From positions 2,003,001 through 2,067,000 of the forward strand of contig NZ_CP044990.1 of the NCBI RefSeq assembly GCF_009017495.1: 64,000 nucleotides of DNA. Reading direction: 5' to 3'. The stretch is from Deinococcus sp. AJ005. GTDB lineage: Bacteria > Deinococcota > Deinococci > Deinococcales > Deinococcaceae. The position numbers were made by a program, and so were the translations under genes. Positions 19,603 through 28,091 of this stretch are shown here, piece after piece. Every line of letters begins with the position of its first letter. Position 1 is the first letter of the stretch. The notes beneath the pieces were generated by a model, which was given only the letters and a program-made list of their open reading frames with translations, was not told the origin of the DNA and did not search any database.

Positions 19603-21209
19603 GCCCGTGCGTAGCGTTCCCAACACACCTGAGCGTCCTCCAGCCTGTTGCGCTGGGTCAAAAGATCTATCAATGCCTCATGGGCTTCAAAACGGTTGGA
19701 ATCAATGGTCAAGATTCGGGCGTAGGCCGTCTGAGCGCTCTGCCATTGCCCGGCGACAGTCTGGAACTCCGCCGTACGGAACAGCGCCCGTAGCGCCAGT
19801 TCGCGCAGATAGTCGCGTTCCAGTGCGTACCAGTCGGTAAAGGGATCGTCTTCCAGAAAGTCGCCCCGGTAGAGTTCCAGCGCCTGGGCGTAGGTGGCGA
19901 CGGCCTCCTCACCATGCTGGGCGTCACCCTGCCGCACCAGCAGTTCAAATGCCTGGACATCCAGGTGAACAGGGAGATCCGGCGCGAAACGGTAGGCCCC
20001 GCCGTCCCGTACCAGCACCTGTTCTCCCTCGCCCTCTGGCGGCTCCAGGACCTGCCGCAGCGCGTTAAGAGTGACGTGCAATCGGGCCAGCACCCGCTGC
20101 CCACAGCCCTCGCCGGGCCACAGCGCCTCGCACAGTTCCTCAGTGGTCACCGGACGGCCCCAGCGGGTGATCAGCAGTTTCAGCAGCTCGTGCGCCTGCC
20201 GCCGCTTGAAATCACGGGGCGCGAGAATCTGACCCTGACGGCGCACGCGGAAAGCCCCCAGCGTCTCGATGTCCAGCCACGGGACTGGGGGCGGCTCAGG
20301 CAATTCCCGCTTCAGATCCAGCGCGTTCGCGGCCAGCCGGGCCATCCACAACAGCGGCGCGGCGGCCTCGGTCAACACGCCAGGCGACAGGTGCTTCGGG
20401 AACTGGACGGTTTCCACGCCGATCACTTCGCGGCCCTGCCAGACAGGCAGACAGACGGTTCGCACATCACGGGGCTGCATGGCGCAGTTCAATTCGGGGT
20501 GCCCCGAAATCTGCACCAGACCGTGCAGCGCCGGGCAGCGCTCGGGTCCGGGGCAGGGATGAATGTGGCCGGGATGGGTTTCGACTGTCGCGCCCTGCCT
20601 CGGGTGCAGCGCGGCCCGCAATGCGGAGGTGGCCTGCAAATTCTCCTCCAGCAGTCCCAGTGCCCGCTCCTGGGGTGTATGGCCCGCCTGCACCCTCTCT
20701 AATGCCCGCTCGCCCAACGAGGTCAGCACCGCGTACAGGCTGGCGGCCAGGAGCGGCGCAATCTGCTCCAGCCGTTGCCGCGCTCCCTCCACCTGTTCGG
20801 CGCTGTGGGCGGCCAGATTCAATACACCGATGACCGCATGGGGCAACACCAGCGGCACGCTGATAAATGCGTGATAGCCCAGCGCCTTGACCCGTCCGCG
20901 CAGAAAACGGGCGTCGTTCTCCAGATCGGTGCATTCCAGCACCTCGCGCTCCTGCGCGGCGCGGCCCGGAAAGCCCTCGCTGAAACGAAAGACCGTGCGC
21001 TCAAAGAATGCCGCCTGATCCCCACCCGAGTAACCACTCAGGAACAGCGTGGTCTGCTGTGGATCGGCCAGAAACAGCTCGGCTACACCCATTCCTGTCG
21101 CCCGGCACAGATCGGCCAGCAAGACCCGCACCACATGGAAAAACTGCCGTGGATCGCTGCTGAGCGTACCGGCAGTCCAGCTCATGGTGTTCAGAAGTTG
21201 GCCCGGCAT
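19554..21209 (-). CDS. GAF-domain plus BTAD (SARP-type) transcriptional regulator of the nitrate cluster
   Basis: About 551 residues. The N-terminal half holds a GAF-like sensor (FPGRAAQEREVLECTDLEND, HAFISVPLVLPHAVIGVLNL) and a Cys-containing middle (HPCPGPERCPALHG). The C-terminal half has a winged helix like OmpR/SARP (LGAFRVRRQGQILAPRDFKR, LCEALWPGEGCGQRVLARLH) and a BTAD helical repeat (FLEDDPFTDWYALERDYLRE). Thermus has a comparable GAF-BTAD nitrate regulator (DnrS), so control of the adjacent narK/molybdoenzyme genes by nitrogen oxides or oxygen is plausible. Start chosen at ATG 21207-21209; ATG 21185 or GTG 21257 are alternatives. The Cys pair could sense redox state. Confidence 0.8.
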   Translation of the reverse strand: MPGQLLNTMSWTAGTLSSDPRQFFHVVRVLLADLCRATGMGVAELFLADPQQTTLFLSGYSGGDQAAFFERTVFRFSEGFPGRAAQEREVLECTDLENDARFLRGRVKALGYHAFISVPLVLPHAVIGVLNLAAHSAEQVEGARQRLEQIAPLLAASLYAVLTSLGERALERVQAGHTPQERALGLLEENLQATSALRAALHPRQGATVETHPGHIHPCPGPERCPALHGLVQISGHPELNCAMQPRDVRTVCLPVWQGREVIGVETVQFPKHLSPGVLTEAAAPLLWMARLAANALDLKRELPEPPPVPWLDIETLGAFRVRRQGQILAPRDFKRRQAHELLKLLITRWGRPVTTEELCEALWPGEGCGQRVLARLHVTLNALRQVLEPPEGEGEQVLVRDGGAYRFAPDLPVHLDVQAFELLVRQGDAQHGEEAVATYAQALELYRGDFLEDDPFTDWYALERDYLRELALRALFRTAEFQTVAGQWQSAQTAYARILTIDSNRFEAHEALIDLLTQRNRLEDAQVCWERYARAYGAVPPNCPRPPPLA

Positions 21210-21254
21210 TGATGCAGTATGCCAGCTTACACATCTGAACTTGTCTCTTCTAAG

Positions 21255-21266
21255 CACTTGTAGATG
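21255..21266. promoter_or_regulatory. Degenerate copy of the nitrate-cluster operator motif
   Basis: CACTTGTAGATG lies upstream of the likely start of the GAF-BTAD regulator, preceded by TTCTAAG. It resembles CACTTGTAAGTG of the two sites at 27769-27780 and 28007-28018 but with changes in the second half. It could mediate autoregulation; weak on its own. Confidence 0.3.
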
Positions 21267-21290
21267 CAGGATGAATGGAAAAGCAGTGTG

Positions 21291-22649
21291 TCAGCTTGGT
21301 TTTTCCGCACCTCGGCGTCCGTAGAACCACCAGTTGAGGGCCAGATTCAGCAGACAGAACACAGCCAGACCGTAGAAAAAGCCCTTGACGTTGCCGCTGG
21401 TTGCCAGATTAAAGCTGATGAGCATGCTGACGATGAACGGCCCGAAGGCGGCGATGGCCGCTGTCCACCCGATCACCCCCGCGCTGTAAGGGGGGTTGAA
21501 GATAACGGGCATCTGCCGGAAGGTGGAGGCGTTGCCGATGCCGCTGAAGAAGAAGATGGCGAGCATGGTGCCCACGAACAGCGGGAAGGTGGTCAGATCG
21601 GTGGGCGTGACGAAGAAGGTCACGGCAATGGCGGAGATGCCCATGCCAATGGCGCTAATGCTCGTCAGGATCGCGCCGCCCGTCTTGTCGGCAATCAAGC
21701 CGAACAGGACGCGCACCGCCGAGCCGATCAACGGCCCCAGAAAGGCGAACTTCAGAGGCAGGGGCGCGTTCTCAAAGCCACCGTACAGCGTCTTGATCAG
21801 CAGAGGAAAGGCGGCGGCCAGTCCGCTAAACGCCCCGAAGGTCATCATGTAAATGCTGGTCATGATCCAGGTGTGCTTGTCGCCAAAGATGGCGAGTTGC
21901 TCTTTCATGTTGGCCTTGATCGGCACATTGCGAATCAGGAGCCAGCTCAGAACAGCGGCAGCAATCAGCCAGGGAATGTAGACCCACGAGGCGTTCTGAA
22001 GCCAGATGGTGCTGGTTTTCCCGGCAAAGACCCACTCCTCAGATTTGCTGCCCAGGAACCAGAACAGGTTGACGCCCACCACCCAGGGCGTCAGAAATTG
22101 CACCAGCGACACGCCGAAATTGCCGATGCCTGCCTGAATGCCCAGCGCGGTTCCCTGCATCTTCTTGGGGAAAAATAGGCTGGTGCTGGGCATGAACGAG
22201 CTGAAATTGCCCCCACCCATACCGGCCAGAAAGGCCAGCGACAGCAGCACCCAGAAGGGCGTCAGGGGGTTTTGCACCGCCAGCCCCCAGCCTACCGCTG
22301 GAATCAGCAGGCCCAGCGTGGAAAGGGTCAGCGTGGTACGCGAGCCATACACCGATACCAGAAACATGTGGCGCAACCGGGTCAGTCCCGCCGACAGGCC
22401 CGGCATGGCGGTCAGCCAGAACAGTTGATCCTTGCTGAGATTGAAGCCGATGTCGTTCAGGCGCACGACGATGGCCGACACCATGAACCACACGGCAAAG
22501 GCCAGCGTCAGCCCAAAGGTGGTGACCCACAGCGTGCGCCAGGCGCGGGCCTTGCCCTCCCGCTCCCAGAAAATGGGATCGTTGGGTGTCCATTCGGGGA
22601 GGTCAGCAGAGGACTGGTGTTTGGATTTGGAGGATTCGGAGGTGGTCAC
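21291..22649 (-). CDS. narK: Nitrate/nitrite transporter, NarK family (MFS)
   Basis: 452 residues with about twelve hydrophobic helices. The nitrate signatures of the NNP family are present: GMGGGNFSSFMPSTSLFFP and GIQAGIGNFGVSLVQFLTPW. It should import nitrate (with protons) or exchange it for nitrite. Start is GTG at 22647-22649, since AAGGAG stands just upstream. It lies 53 bases after the two-helix protein gene, as the last transport gene of the molybdoenzyme operon. A second, more divergent NarK is encoded at 28092-29432. The symbol is by family; I cannot tell NarK1 from NarK2 function. Confidence 0.9.
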   Translation of the reverse strand: MTTSESSKSKHQSSADLPEWTPNDPIFWEREGKARAWRTLWVTTFGLTLAFAVWFMVSAIVVRLNDIGFNLSKDQLFWLTAMPGLSAGLTRLRHMFLVSVYGSRTTLTLSTLGLLIPAVGWGLAVQNPLTPFWVLLSLAFLAGMGGGNFSSFMPSTSLFFPKKMQGTALGIQAGIGNFGVSLVQFLTPWVVGVNLFWFLGSKSEEWVFAGKTSTIWLQNASWVYIPWLIAAAVLSWLLIRNVPIKANMKEQLAIFGDKHTWIMTSIYMMTFGAFSGLAAAFPLLIKTLYGGFENAPLPLKFAFLGPLIGSAVRVLFGLIADKTGGAILTSISAIGMGISAIAVTFFVTPTDLTTFPLFVGTMLAIFFFSGIGNASTFRQMPVIFNPPYSAGVIGWTAAIAAFGPFIVSMLISFNLATSGNVKGFFYGLAVFCLLNLALNWWFYGRRGAEKPS

Positions 22650-22702
22650 ACAGGCTCCTTGAGAGGGTTGGGATAGGCAGGATTGGGAGCTGGGTGAGGC
22701 CC

Positions 22703-22933
22703 CTATTCGCGTGGCTCACGCGGAATCAGCCGCACCAGCCACAGCGTCAGGGCAGCCATCAGCGCGCTGCTGATCGCGGCGGGCCACAGCAGGGCGTATT
22801 CCTTGCCCAGAAAGGCGTCCAGCGCCAGCATCAGAATGAACAGTTGAATGCTCCAGAAAATCAGGACGAAGGCCAGCAGCACGCCGACGATCAGACTGCG
22901 CTGGGCGTAGCGGGGGCGCGAGGAGCCGGTCAA
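22703..22933 (-). CDS. Small two-helix membrane protein of the nitrate operon
   Basis: 76 residues: a short basic N-terminus (SSRPRYAQR, inside-positive), then two transmembrane helices (about 14-38 LIVGVLLAFVLIFWSIQLF and 48-69 LWPAAISSALMAALTLWLV) and a charged tail. The start is TTG at 22931-22933, overlapping the TGA of the Rieske gene and preceded by GGAGGAGG, so translation is tightly coupled. Function unknown; the position suggests it anchors or assembles the Rieske/molybdoenzyme complex. It is a candidate structural subunit. Confidence 0.75.
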   Translation of the reverse strand: MTGSSRPRYAQRSLIVGVLLAFVLIFWSIQLFILMLALDAFLGKEYALLWPAAISSALMAALTLWLVRLIPREPRE

Positions 22934-23454
22934 TGCCCTCCTCCTCCCACGGCCCAGATCTCGCCGTCACGGATCTCCAGCTTGACCAGGCTCAGCCCCC
23001 GCTGCGGCGGCCCGGAGATCACGTCACCCGTTCGCGCATTGAAATAGCCCTCGTGGCAGGGACATTCCAGCACCTTCTCGCGCGGTTCGTAATAGACAGC
23101 GCAGCCCAGGTGCGGGCATTTCTGGCCGTAGGAGCTGAAGGTGCCGTCCTCGTGGCGCACCAGCAGCGAGTACTGGCCCTTCTGCGGGTATTCAAAGGCG
23201 CTGGAGGAACCGGGTGGGAAGTCCTCCACCTTGCCCAGTCGCAGCGGCGGAACTTCCGGGACGGGCCGTGCGCCGACACTTGCCAGCCCGGCAATCAGCA
23301 CCGTGCCTGCGGCCATGCCCGCGCTGCTCAGACCCAGGAAACGGGTGAATTCGCGGCGCGAGACGTAGTCGGTGGCGTCCCAGTCCACGCTGAAGTCGGT
23401 CTTCCAGTGCGGCTCTTTGCGCGGATCAGTTTTGGAGTATTTGGGCTGGCTCAC
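22930..23454 (-). CDS. Rieske [2Fe-2S] protein with Tat-type signal anchor
   Basis: 174 residues. The cluster ligands are in CPHLGC and CPCHEGYFN (Cys-His pairs near residues 115 and 133), with the Pro loop SGPPQRGL. The N-terminus contains a twin-arginine motif ([13 protein letters not shown]) followed by a hydrophobic stretch ([14 protein letters not shown]), so the Rieske head is probably on the outside of the membrane, anchored by an uncleaved helix. The GTG start overlaps the ferredoxin stop by four bases. As the only Rieske protein of the operon it should relay electrons between quinol and the partner redox subunits. The direction is not determinable. Confidence 0.87.
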   Translation of the reverse strand: MSQPKYSKTDPRKEPHWKTDFSVDWDATDYVSRREFTRFLGLSSAGMAAGTVLIAGLASVGARPVPEVPPLRLGKVEDFPPGSSSAFEYPQKGQYSLLVRHEDGTFSSYGQKCPHLGCAVYYEPREKVLECPCHEGYFNARTGDVISGPPQRGLSLVKLEIRDGEIWAVGGGGH

Positions 23455-24113
23455 AGGCGGCCTCTCAGGGTCTGGCCCTGCTCCATCGGCAGCGGCTCCA
23501 GGTGCGCGAAGGGATCAAGGTGGTCAAAGGCGTCCGGCTCGAAGCGGGCGTCCATGTGCGAGATCACGTCCATATCCAGGCCAATTTCACCGTCGGGCAG
23601 CACCAGAAAAACCTTGGTAGTAATCGTCTGCGCGCCAAACTGGAAGGAGTTCTGGGGTTTGCCGCCTCTCCGCGACTGGAATTCCTCCAGCGTGCCGTAA
23701 AACAGCGCCTCAGACGGGCAAACGCTGGCGCACATGGGCTTCTTGCCCACCGAGGTGCGGTCATAACACATGTCGCACTTGAGCATCTGGTCAATTTCCG
23801 GGTAGTAGCGCGGCACGCCGAAAGGGCAGGCGTTGACGCAGTTGGAGCAGCCGATACAGCGCGGGGCCTGACTGCTCTGCACCACGCCGTCCTCGGTGCG
23901 CTTGATGGCGTCGGCGGGGCAGACGGCGGCGCAGGTGGGCAGATCACAGTGCATACAGACCATCGGGGCCGTCTGGGTAGACGCGCCGCGCTCGATGTAT
24001 TCCAGGTGGATCATGCTCTTGCCCTTGTGGGTGTCGCACTCGGAACACGCCTGCATGCACGCCTTGCAGCCGATGCAGCGGATGGGATCAACGAAGAAAC
24101 GGAAATCGCTCAT
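23451..24113 (-). CDS. Four-cluster ferredoxin subunit (NrfC/HycB/PsrB-like)
   Basis: 220 residues with four Cys-rich motifs for four [4Fe-4S] clusters: [45 protein letters not shown] and [21 protein letters not shown]. This is the electron-transfer subunit of DMSO-reductase-family enzymes. There is no Tat signal, so it is cytoplasmic like its catalytic partner. The ATG overlaps the molybdoenzyme stop (ATGA). A C-terminal extension of about 60 residues ([20 protein letters not shown] onward) is specific to this type. Confidence 0.9.
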   Translation of the reverse strand: MSDFRFFVDPIRCIGCKACMQACSECDTHKGKSMIHLEYIERGASTQTAPMVCMHCDLPTCAAVCPADAIKRTEDGVVQSSQAPRCIGCSNCVNACPFGVPRYYPEIDQMLKCDMCYDRTSVGKKPMCASVCPSEALFYGTLEEFQSRRGGKPQNSFQFGAQTITTKVFLVLPDGEIGLDMDVISHMDARFEPDAFDHLDPFAHLEPLPMEQGQTLRGRL

Positions 24114-26431
24114 CGGCGCAGCTCCTTACGACGCTCCGCCAGGTTGTAGCCAGCGGGCAGGTTCTTCTCAGTGCGGGAACTCAGGAATTGGGTGCGCTCG
24201 CCCTCGGCCTGTTCTTCCGGCGTGGCGAGGCGGACGCGGCAGGCCGAGACCTTGTATTCAGGAATCTTGGAGATGGGGTCTAGCGCCCGCTGGGTCAGCA
24301 GGTTGGCACTTTGCTTGCCGCCCCAGTGGTAGGCCATGAACACCGTGTCAGGCCGGATGGTGTTGACCACGTTGGCCTGAATGATGACCTCACCTCGCCG
24401 CGTCTGAATGGTCACCCAGTCGTCGGTCTTGATGTTGAGTTCCCTCGCCATACGTGGGTGCAGTTCCAGCTTGGGATGCGGGAACTGATCCACCAGTGGC
24501 CCGATGCGCCGGGTCTGCGAGCCGCTGAGGTACTGACTGACCACCCGGCCGGTGGTGAACCAGATCGGGTACTCGTCGTCCACGACTTCGGCACTCTCAC
24601 GCCAGTTGACCGCGTTGAAATGCGCCTTGCCGTCGGGGTGATAGAACTTGCCGCCCTCGTACAACCGGGGCGTGCCAGGGTGACGGTCATCCAGGTGATC
24701 GCTGTGCATGGTGACTTTTCCCTCATCGGTGGTCTGCGGACAGGGCCAGAAAATGCCCTGGGTGTCCACGATCTTTTCCCAGGTGATGCCGCTGTAGTCG
24801 GCAGTGCCACCGCGCGAGGCCAGCCGCAATTCGTTGAAGATTTCCTGGGTGTTGTTGAACTGGAAGTATTTGCCCCGGCCCAGGCGGCCCGCAATGTCCA
24901 GCAGAATTTCCCAGTCGCGCCTCGCCTCGCCGGGTGGGGTCACCGGCGCGTTGATCTTGATGACGCGGCCCTCGCCGCTGGTGGTGGTGCCCTCGTCCTC
25001 TTCCTGCAAACTGCCGGGCAGCACGATATCGGCGTGTTGCGCGGTCTCCGAGAGGAAGAAGTCGATGACCGTGTAATGCTCCAGCTTGTTCAGCGCCTCG
25101 CGGTTGAAATTGGCGTCGGGCAGCGAGACGAGCGGGTTGAAGCAGATGCTCAGCAGACCCTTGATCTTGCCCTCGTGGATCTCGTTGAGGATTTCCTGCG
25201 CGGTGATGCCCTTGCCGGGCAGTTCCTCGTCGGTGATGCCCCACACCTCGCAGATGTACTTGCGGTGTTCGGGGTTGGTGATGTCGCGGTTGCCGGGGAG
25301 CTGATCGCACTTGTGGCCGTGTTCGCGCCCGCCCTGGCCGTTGCCCTGTCCGGTGATGGTGGAGTGGCCGCAGCCCGGCTTGCCGATCTTGCCCGTCGCC
25401 AGCGCGAGGTTGGCGCAGGACATGACGTTCTCCACGCCCTTGACCTGATGTTCCAGGCCGCGTGCGTGCAGGATCATGCCCGTCTCGGCCTCGCCGTACC
25501 AGCGGGCGGCCTGTTCAATCTTGGCGGCAGGAACCCCGGTGATCTCGGCGGCCCATTTGGGCGTGGCGTCGGCCACAGCGGCGCGAACATCACCAAAACC
25601 TGTCGTGTGGGCCTCAATGAACGCTTCATCGGTCAGCCCGTCTCGGATGATGACGTGCAGCATGGACATCAGCAGGGCGCTGTCGCTGCCGCAGCGCAGC
25701 GGGAGGTACAGGTCTGCGGTACGGGCCATCGGCACCATGCGCGGATCGGCGTAGATGATCTTTGCGCCCTTGTCCCGCGCCCGCCAGATGTAATCGGTGG
25801 TGATCGGAAAACACTCGGCGATGTTGGTGCCGATGATGAAGATGACCTTGGCCTCGGTGATGTCCTCCCAGTGGTTGCTGGCGCGGTCAATGCCGTAGGC
25901 CTTCTTGTTGCCCGCACCCGCCGAGACCATGCACAGCCGTCCGTTGTAATCCAGATTGGCCGTTTGCAGGGCCAGCCGGGCAAACTTGCCCACCAGATAG
26001 CTCTTCTCGTTGGTCAACGAGACGCCCGACAGCATGGCAAAGCTGTTCCTGCCGTACTTGGCCTGAATCTCCTGAATCTTGGACACGGTTTCGTTTAGCG
26101 CCTCGTCCCAGGTGATCTGCTGGTAGCCGTGCTCGGTGCGGCGCATCGGGTGGAGCAACCTATCCGGGTGCGAGCCTTGTAGATACCGTTTGATGCCCTT
26201 GGGACACAGCTTGCCTTTGTTGAAGGGAAAGTCATAGCGCGGCTCAAAACCTACAATCGCATTGTTTTTGACCTTCAACTTGATGCCGCACTGCTGGCCG
26301 CAAAAGCAGCAATGGGTGTCCACCAGCGCGTCGTAATCTTCCACGCTGCTGAAACCTCCGGGCGGCGCGTAGTGCAGCGTGGGGCCGTAGGTGTCCAGAA
26401 ACTCTTCCTGAGAAAGGGGTGGCTTGACCAT
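24110..26431 (-). CDS. Molybdopterin oxidoreductase, NarB/NasA-like nitrate reductase catalytic subunit
   Basis: 773 residues from ATG 26429-26431 (TAATG overlap with the upstream gene). The N-terminal [4Fe-4S] site is [14 protein letters not shown] with the fourth Cys in GKLCPKGIK. Bis-MGD binding regions include [17 protein letters not shown], the presumptive Mo-ligand Cys in [66 protein letters not shown] and a C-terminal [19 protein letters not shown]. There is no Tat signal, so it acts in the cytoplasm. The features fit assimilatory-type nitrate reductase better than NarG, but formate dehydrogenases share the Cys motif; nitrate is inferred from the two narK genes. Confidence 0.85.
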   Translation of the reverse strand: MVKPPLSQEEFLDTYGPTLHYAPPGGFSSVEDYDALVDTHCCFCGQQCGIKLKVKNNAIVGFEPRYDFPFNKGKLCPKGIKRYLQGSHPDRLLHPMRRTEHGYQQITWDEALNETVSKIQEIQAKYGRNSFAMLSGVSLTNEKSYLVGKFARLALQTANLDYNGRLCMVSAGAGNKKAYGIDRASNHWEDITEAKVIFIIGTNIAECFPITTDYIWRARDKGAKIIYADPRMVPMARTADLYLPLRCGSDSALLMSMLHVIIRDGLTDEAFIEAHTTGFGDVRAAVADATPKWAAEITGVPAAKIEQAARWYGEAETGMILHARGLEHQVKGVENVMSCANLALATGKIGKPGCGHSTITGQGNGQGGREHGHKCDQLPGNRDITNPEHRKYICEVWGITDEELPGKGITAQEILNEIHEGKIKGLLSICFNPLVSLPDANFNREALNKLEHYTVIDFFLSETAQHADIVLPGSLQEEDEGTTTSGEGRVIKINAPVTPPGEARRDWEILLDIAGRLGRGKYFQFNNTQEIFNELRLASRGGTADYSGITWEKIVDTQGIFWPCPQTTDEGKVTMHSDHLDDRHPGTPRLYEGGKFYHPDGKAHFNAVNWRESAEVVDDEYPIWFTTGRVVSQYLSGSQTRRIGPLVDQFPHPKLELHPRMARELNIKTDDWVTIQTRRGEVIIQANVVNTIRPDTVFMAYHWGGKQSANLLTQRALDPISKIPEYKVSACRVRLATPEEQAEGERTQFLSSRTEKNLPAGYNLAERRKELRR

Positions 26432-27543
26432 TACATGAACTCCTTGCCCGTGGCCCGGAACTGGTTCAGGGTCAGCAGCTTGCGGCGGCAACTGGGGCAC
26501 AGGTTCTGCCAGTTGCCCACCTGCGAATGGGTGTAATCCAGGCCCAGATCGGGCAGGATGGTTTTAAGGTCATCTTGCTGCATCTGGCTCATGTATTCGG
26601 TGTCGCAGCGGGCGCATTTGGCCTGCGGGCCATTGGCTCCGGCGGCTTTGTAGAACCACACGCCAACGTTGGCGATGCGCTGGAAAATGTGGAAGAACTT
26701 CCCGAACGGCAGGTACAGCAGCCACAGGTACACGGTGACGGCGTGGGTGGTGGTGATCCAGTAATAGAACTTGCCGTCCAGGAACAGGTTGGAAGCGGTC
26801 AGCATCATGCCGGTCACGGACACTGCGAACAGCAGGATCAGCGGCAAGATGTCGTTGTCAAAGCGCTGCGTGGCCAGTTCGGCCTCGTCCTTGATGCGCC
26901 GCCCCAGCACCAGCGCAATGCCGCCCAGGCACAGCACGGCGGCCACGTTCAGCCCGTGCATGATCAGCCAGCCCAGCGCACTGCGGGCGGGGAAGGTGAA
27001 GAAGTCCAGCCGCTGGCCCATCAGCACGATCATGTAATCGCTGGGTTTGGCAAAGTCGCTCTCAAAGCGCAGCCACCCAAAGGTGAGCGGAAAGGTGATC
27101 AGAATGGCGATGATGCAGCCCCAGAAGATCAACTGGTGCGCCAGCCAGCGTTTGCGCGAGCGCCTGCGGATAAAGCGCTGCTCAATCATCTTTTCCCAGC
27201 CCGCCTTGAAGAACAGGCCCATATTGTGCAGGCGCTGGCCCGGCTGCCAGAACAGTTGCCAGCCGCGTTTCCAGTACATGCGGGTGGGCGGGCGCTGGAG
27301 CCACACCACGTAGCGGTAGACCACCCCAAACAGCGCGAAGATGGTGGCGAAGCAGTATCCGGCCAGCGCTCCGTCAAAGCCGTGGAAACGCTGAGAGCCG
27401 AAATACACGGCGATAGTCAACAATGTGGCGAAGGTCAGGCCGTACAGCAGTCCCCGGCGATCCAGGGTCACGTCCATCACCGGGACCCGCACGGGTTCGG
27501 TGTCGCGCCGGGGCGGCAGCGCGGGCGGGGAAGGGTTAAGCAT
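26431..27543 (-). CDS. NarI/DsrM-like membrane subunit with C-terminal zinc-ribbon-like motif
   Basis: About 371 residues; start ATG 27541-27543. Two helices near the N-terminus (LLYGLTFATLLTIAVYFG, LAGYCFATIFALFGVVYRY) are followed by helices carrying His residues suited to heme b (WLAHQLIFWGCIIAILI, GWLIMHGLNVAAVLCLGGI, TTTHAVTVYLWLLYLPFG, FFHIFQRIA). The C-terminal ~70 residues have CARCDTEY and CPSCRRKLL, two CxxC pairs that could bind zinc or an Fe-S cluster on the cytoplasmic side. It probably exchanges electrons between quinone and the Fe-S and Mo subunits. The gene overlaps its neighbours on both sides. Confidence 0.78.
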   Translation of the reverse strand: MLNPSPPALPPRRDTEPVRVPVMDVTLDRRGLLYGLTFATLLTIAVYFGSQRFHGFDGALAGYCFATIFALFGVVYRYVVWLQRPPTRMYWKRGWQLFWQPGQRLHNMGLFFKAGWEKMIEQRFIRRRSRKRWLAHQLIFWGCIIAILITFPLTFGWLRFESDFAKPSDYMIVLMGQRLDFFTFPARSALGWLIMHGLNVAAVLCLGGIALVLGRRIKDEAELATQRFDNDILPLILLFAVSVTGMMLTASNLFLDGKFYYWITTTHAVTVYLWLLYLPFGKFFHIFQRIANVGVWFYKAAGANGPQAKCARCDTEYMSQMQQDDLKTILPDLGLDYTHSQVGNWQNLCPSCRRKLLTLNQFRATGKEFM

Positions 27544-27748
27544 GATTCTCCTTGTGGTCAGACCCTGTTCTGTCAGGAACGGCAGCAAGAACGCTGGGCA
27601 AGTCCCGCAGATCTTCCACGAGTTGTTCTGCCCCGTCATTCAGGGATTTGAGGCGGCCCTGCCAGATGCCCCCAGCCGTGCGCCACAGCGTCATGACGTA
27701 CTGGGGCCGACGGCTTTGCGGTTCACGCTCTGCGGAAAGGTCTGCCAT
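27536..27748 (-). CDS. Small hypothetical protein heading the nitrate operon
   Basis: 70 residues: MADLSAEREPQSRRPQYVMT, LWRTAGGIWQGRLKSLNDGA, then EQLVEDLRDLPSVLAAVPDR. Its stop overlaps the membrane-subunit start by eight bases, and it is the first gene behind the operator-like site at 27769. The central part resembles a short beta-sheet followed by an acidic helix. No known family. Its conserved-looking position argues for a chaperone or regulatory role in the complex, but that is inference. Confidence 0.6.
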   Translation of the reverse strand: MADLSAEREPQSRRPQYVMTLWRTAGGIWQGRLKSLNDGAEQLVEDLRDLPSVLAAVPDRTGSDHKENHA

Positions 27749-27768
27749 GCGCGGAGTGTGCGGCGGGG

Positions 27769-27788
27769 CACTTACAAGTGGCTAACAA
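27769..27788 (-). promoter_or_regulatory. Operator-like motif, copy 1
   Basis: Read on the minus strand: TTGTTAGCCACTTGTAAGTG, ending 20 bases before the ATG of the 70-residue gene. It contains the interrupted palindrome CACTT-GT-AAGTG. Copy 2 differs at one of these 20 bases. Confidence 0.6.
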
Positions 27789-27998
27789 GACCGTGACTGT
27801 GGCCCATCAGAACGGAAAGTGGATGCCAGTGCTCCGCTCCTCAACCCAGTTCACCATCAGCCCCCTTCAATAGGTATCAGGGAATTTGCTGTTCCAGACG
27901 AAAGATTCCTCTCTACATGCAGGCACAGAGAGTGGGGCCGCGCAGCAACTGGAGGCGAGAGAGCCGCCCGGCCACGGGTCCACCCCATCTCCTTGCAT

Positions 27999-28018
27999 TT
28001 GTTAACCACTTGTAAGTG
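27999..28018 (+). promoter_or_regulatory. Operator-like motif, copy 2
   Basis: TTGTTAACCACTTGTAAGTG on the plus strand, 73 bases upstream of the narK ATG at 28092. The same interrupted palindrome CACTT-GT-AAGTG is preceded by TTGTTAAC. Probable binding site for the GAF-BTAD regulator or a CRP/FNR partner. Confidence 0.6.
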
Positions 28019-28091
28019 GACGCCGCCAACATGCGCTCAGCCCTCCCGCAGGTCCAGACAATAGACGCGGGAAGATGGAGGTTTCCCCGAA

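Larger units (their letters stand above)
27749..28091. promoter_or_regulatory. Divergent regulatory region of the nitrate cluster
   Basis: This 343-bp gap separates the leftward molybdoenzyme operon from the rightward narK gene. It contains two nearly identical motifs in inverted orientation (27769-27789 and 27999-28019), each pointing toward the gene it precedes. No convincing sigma-70 -35 box was seen, which is what one expects of activator-dependent promoters. The rightward gene has a GGAGG ribosome binding site. Confidence 0.6.

Noticed and set aside
24311..26098. 595-codon plus-strand open frame
   Set aside because: Mirror of the molybdoenzyme gene on the other strand; composition (V/G/H/R-rich) is that of an antisense shadow.
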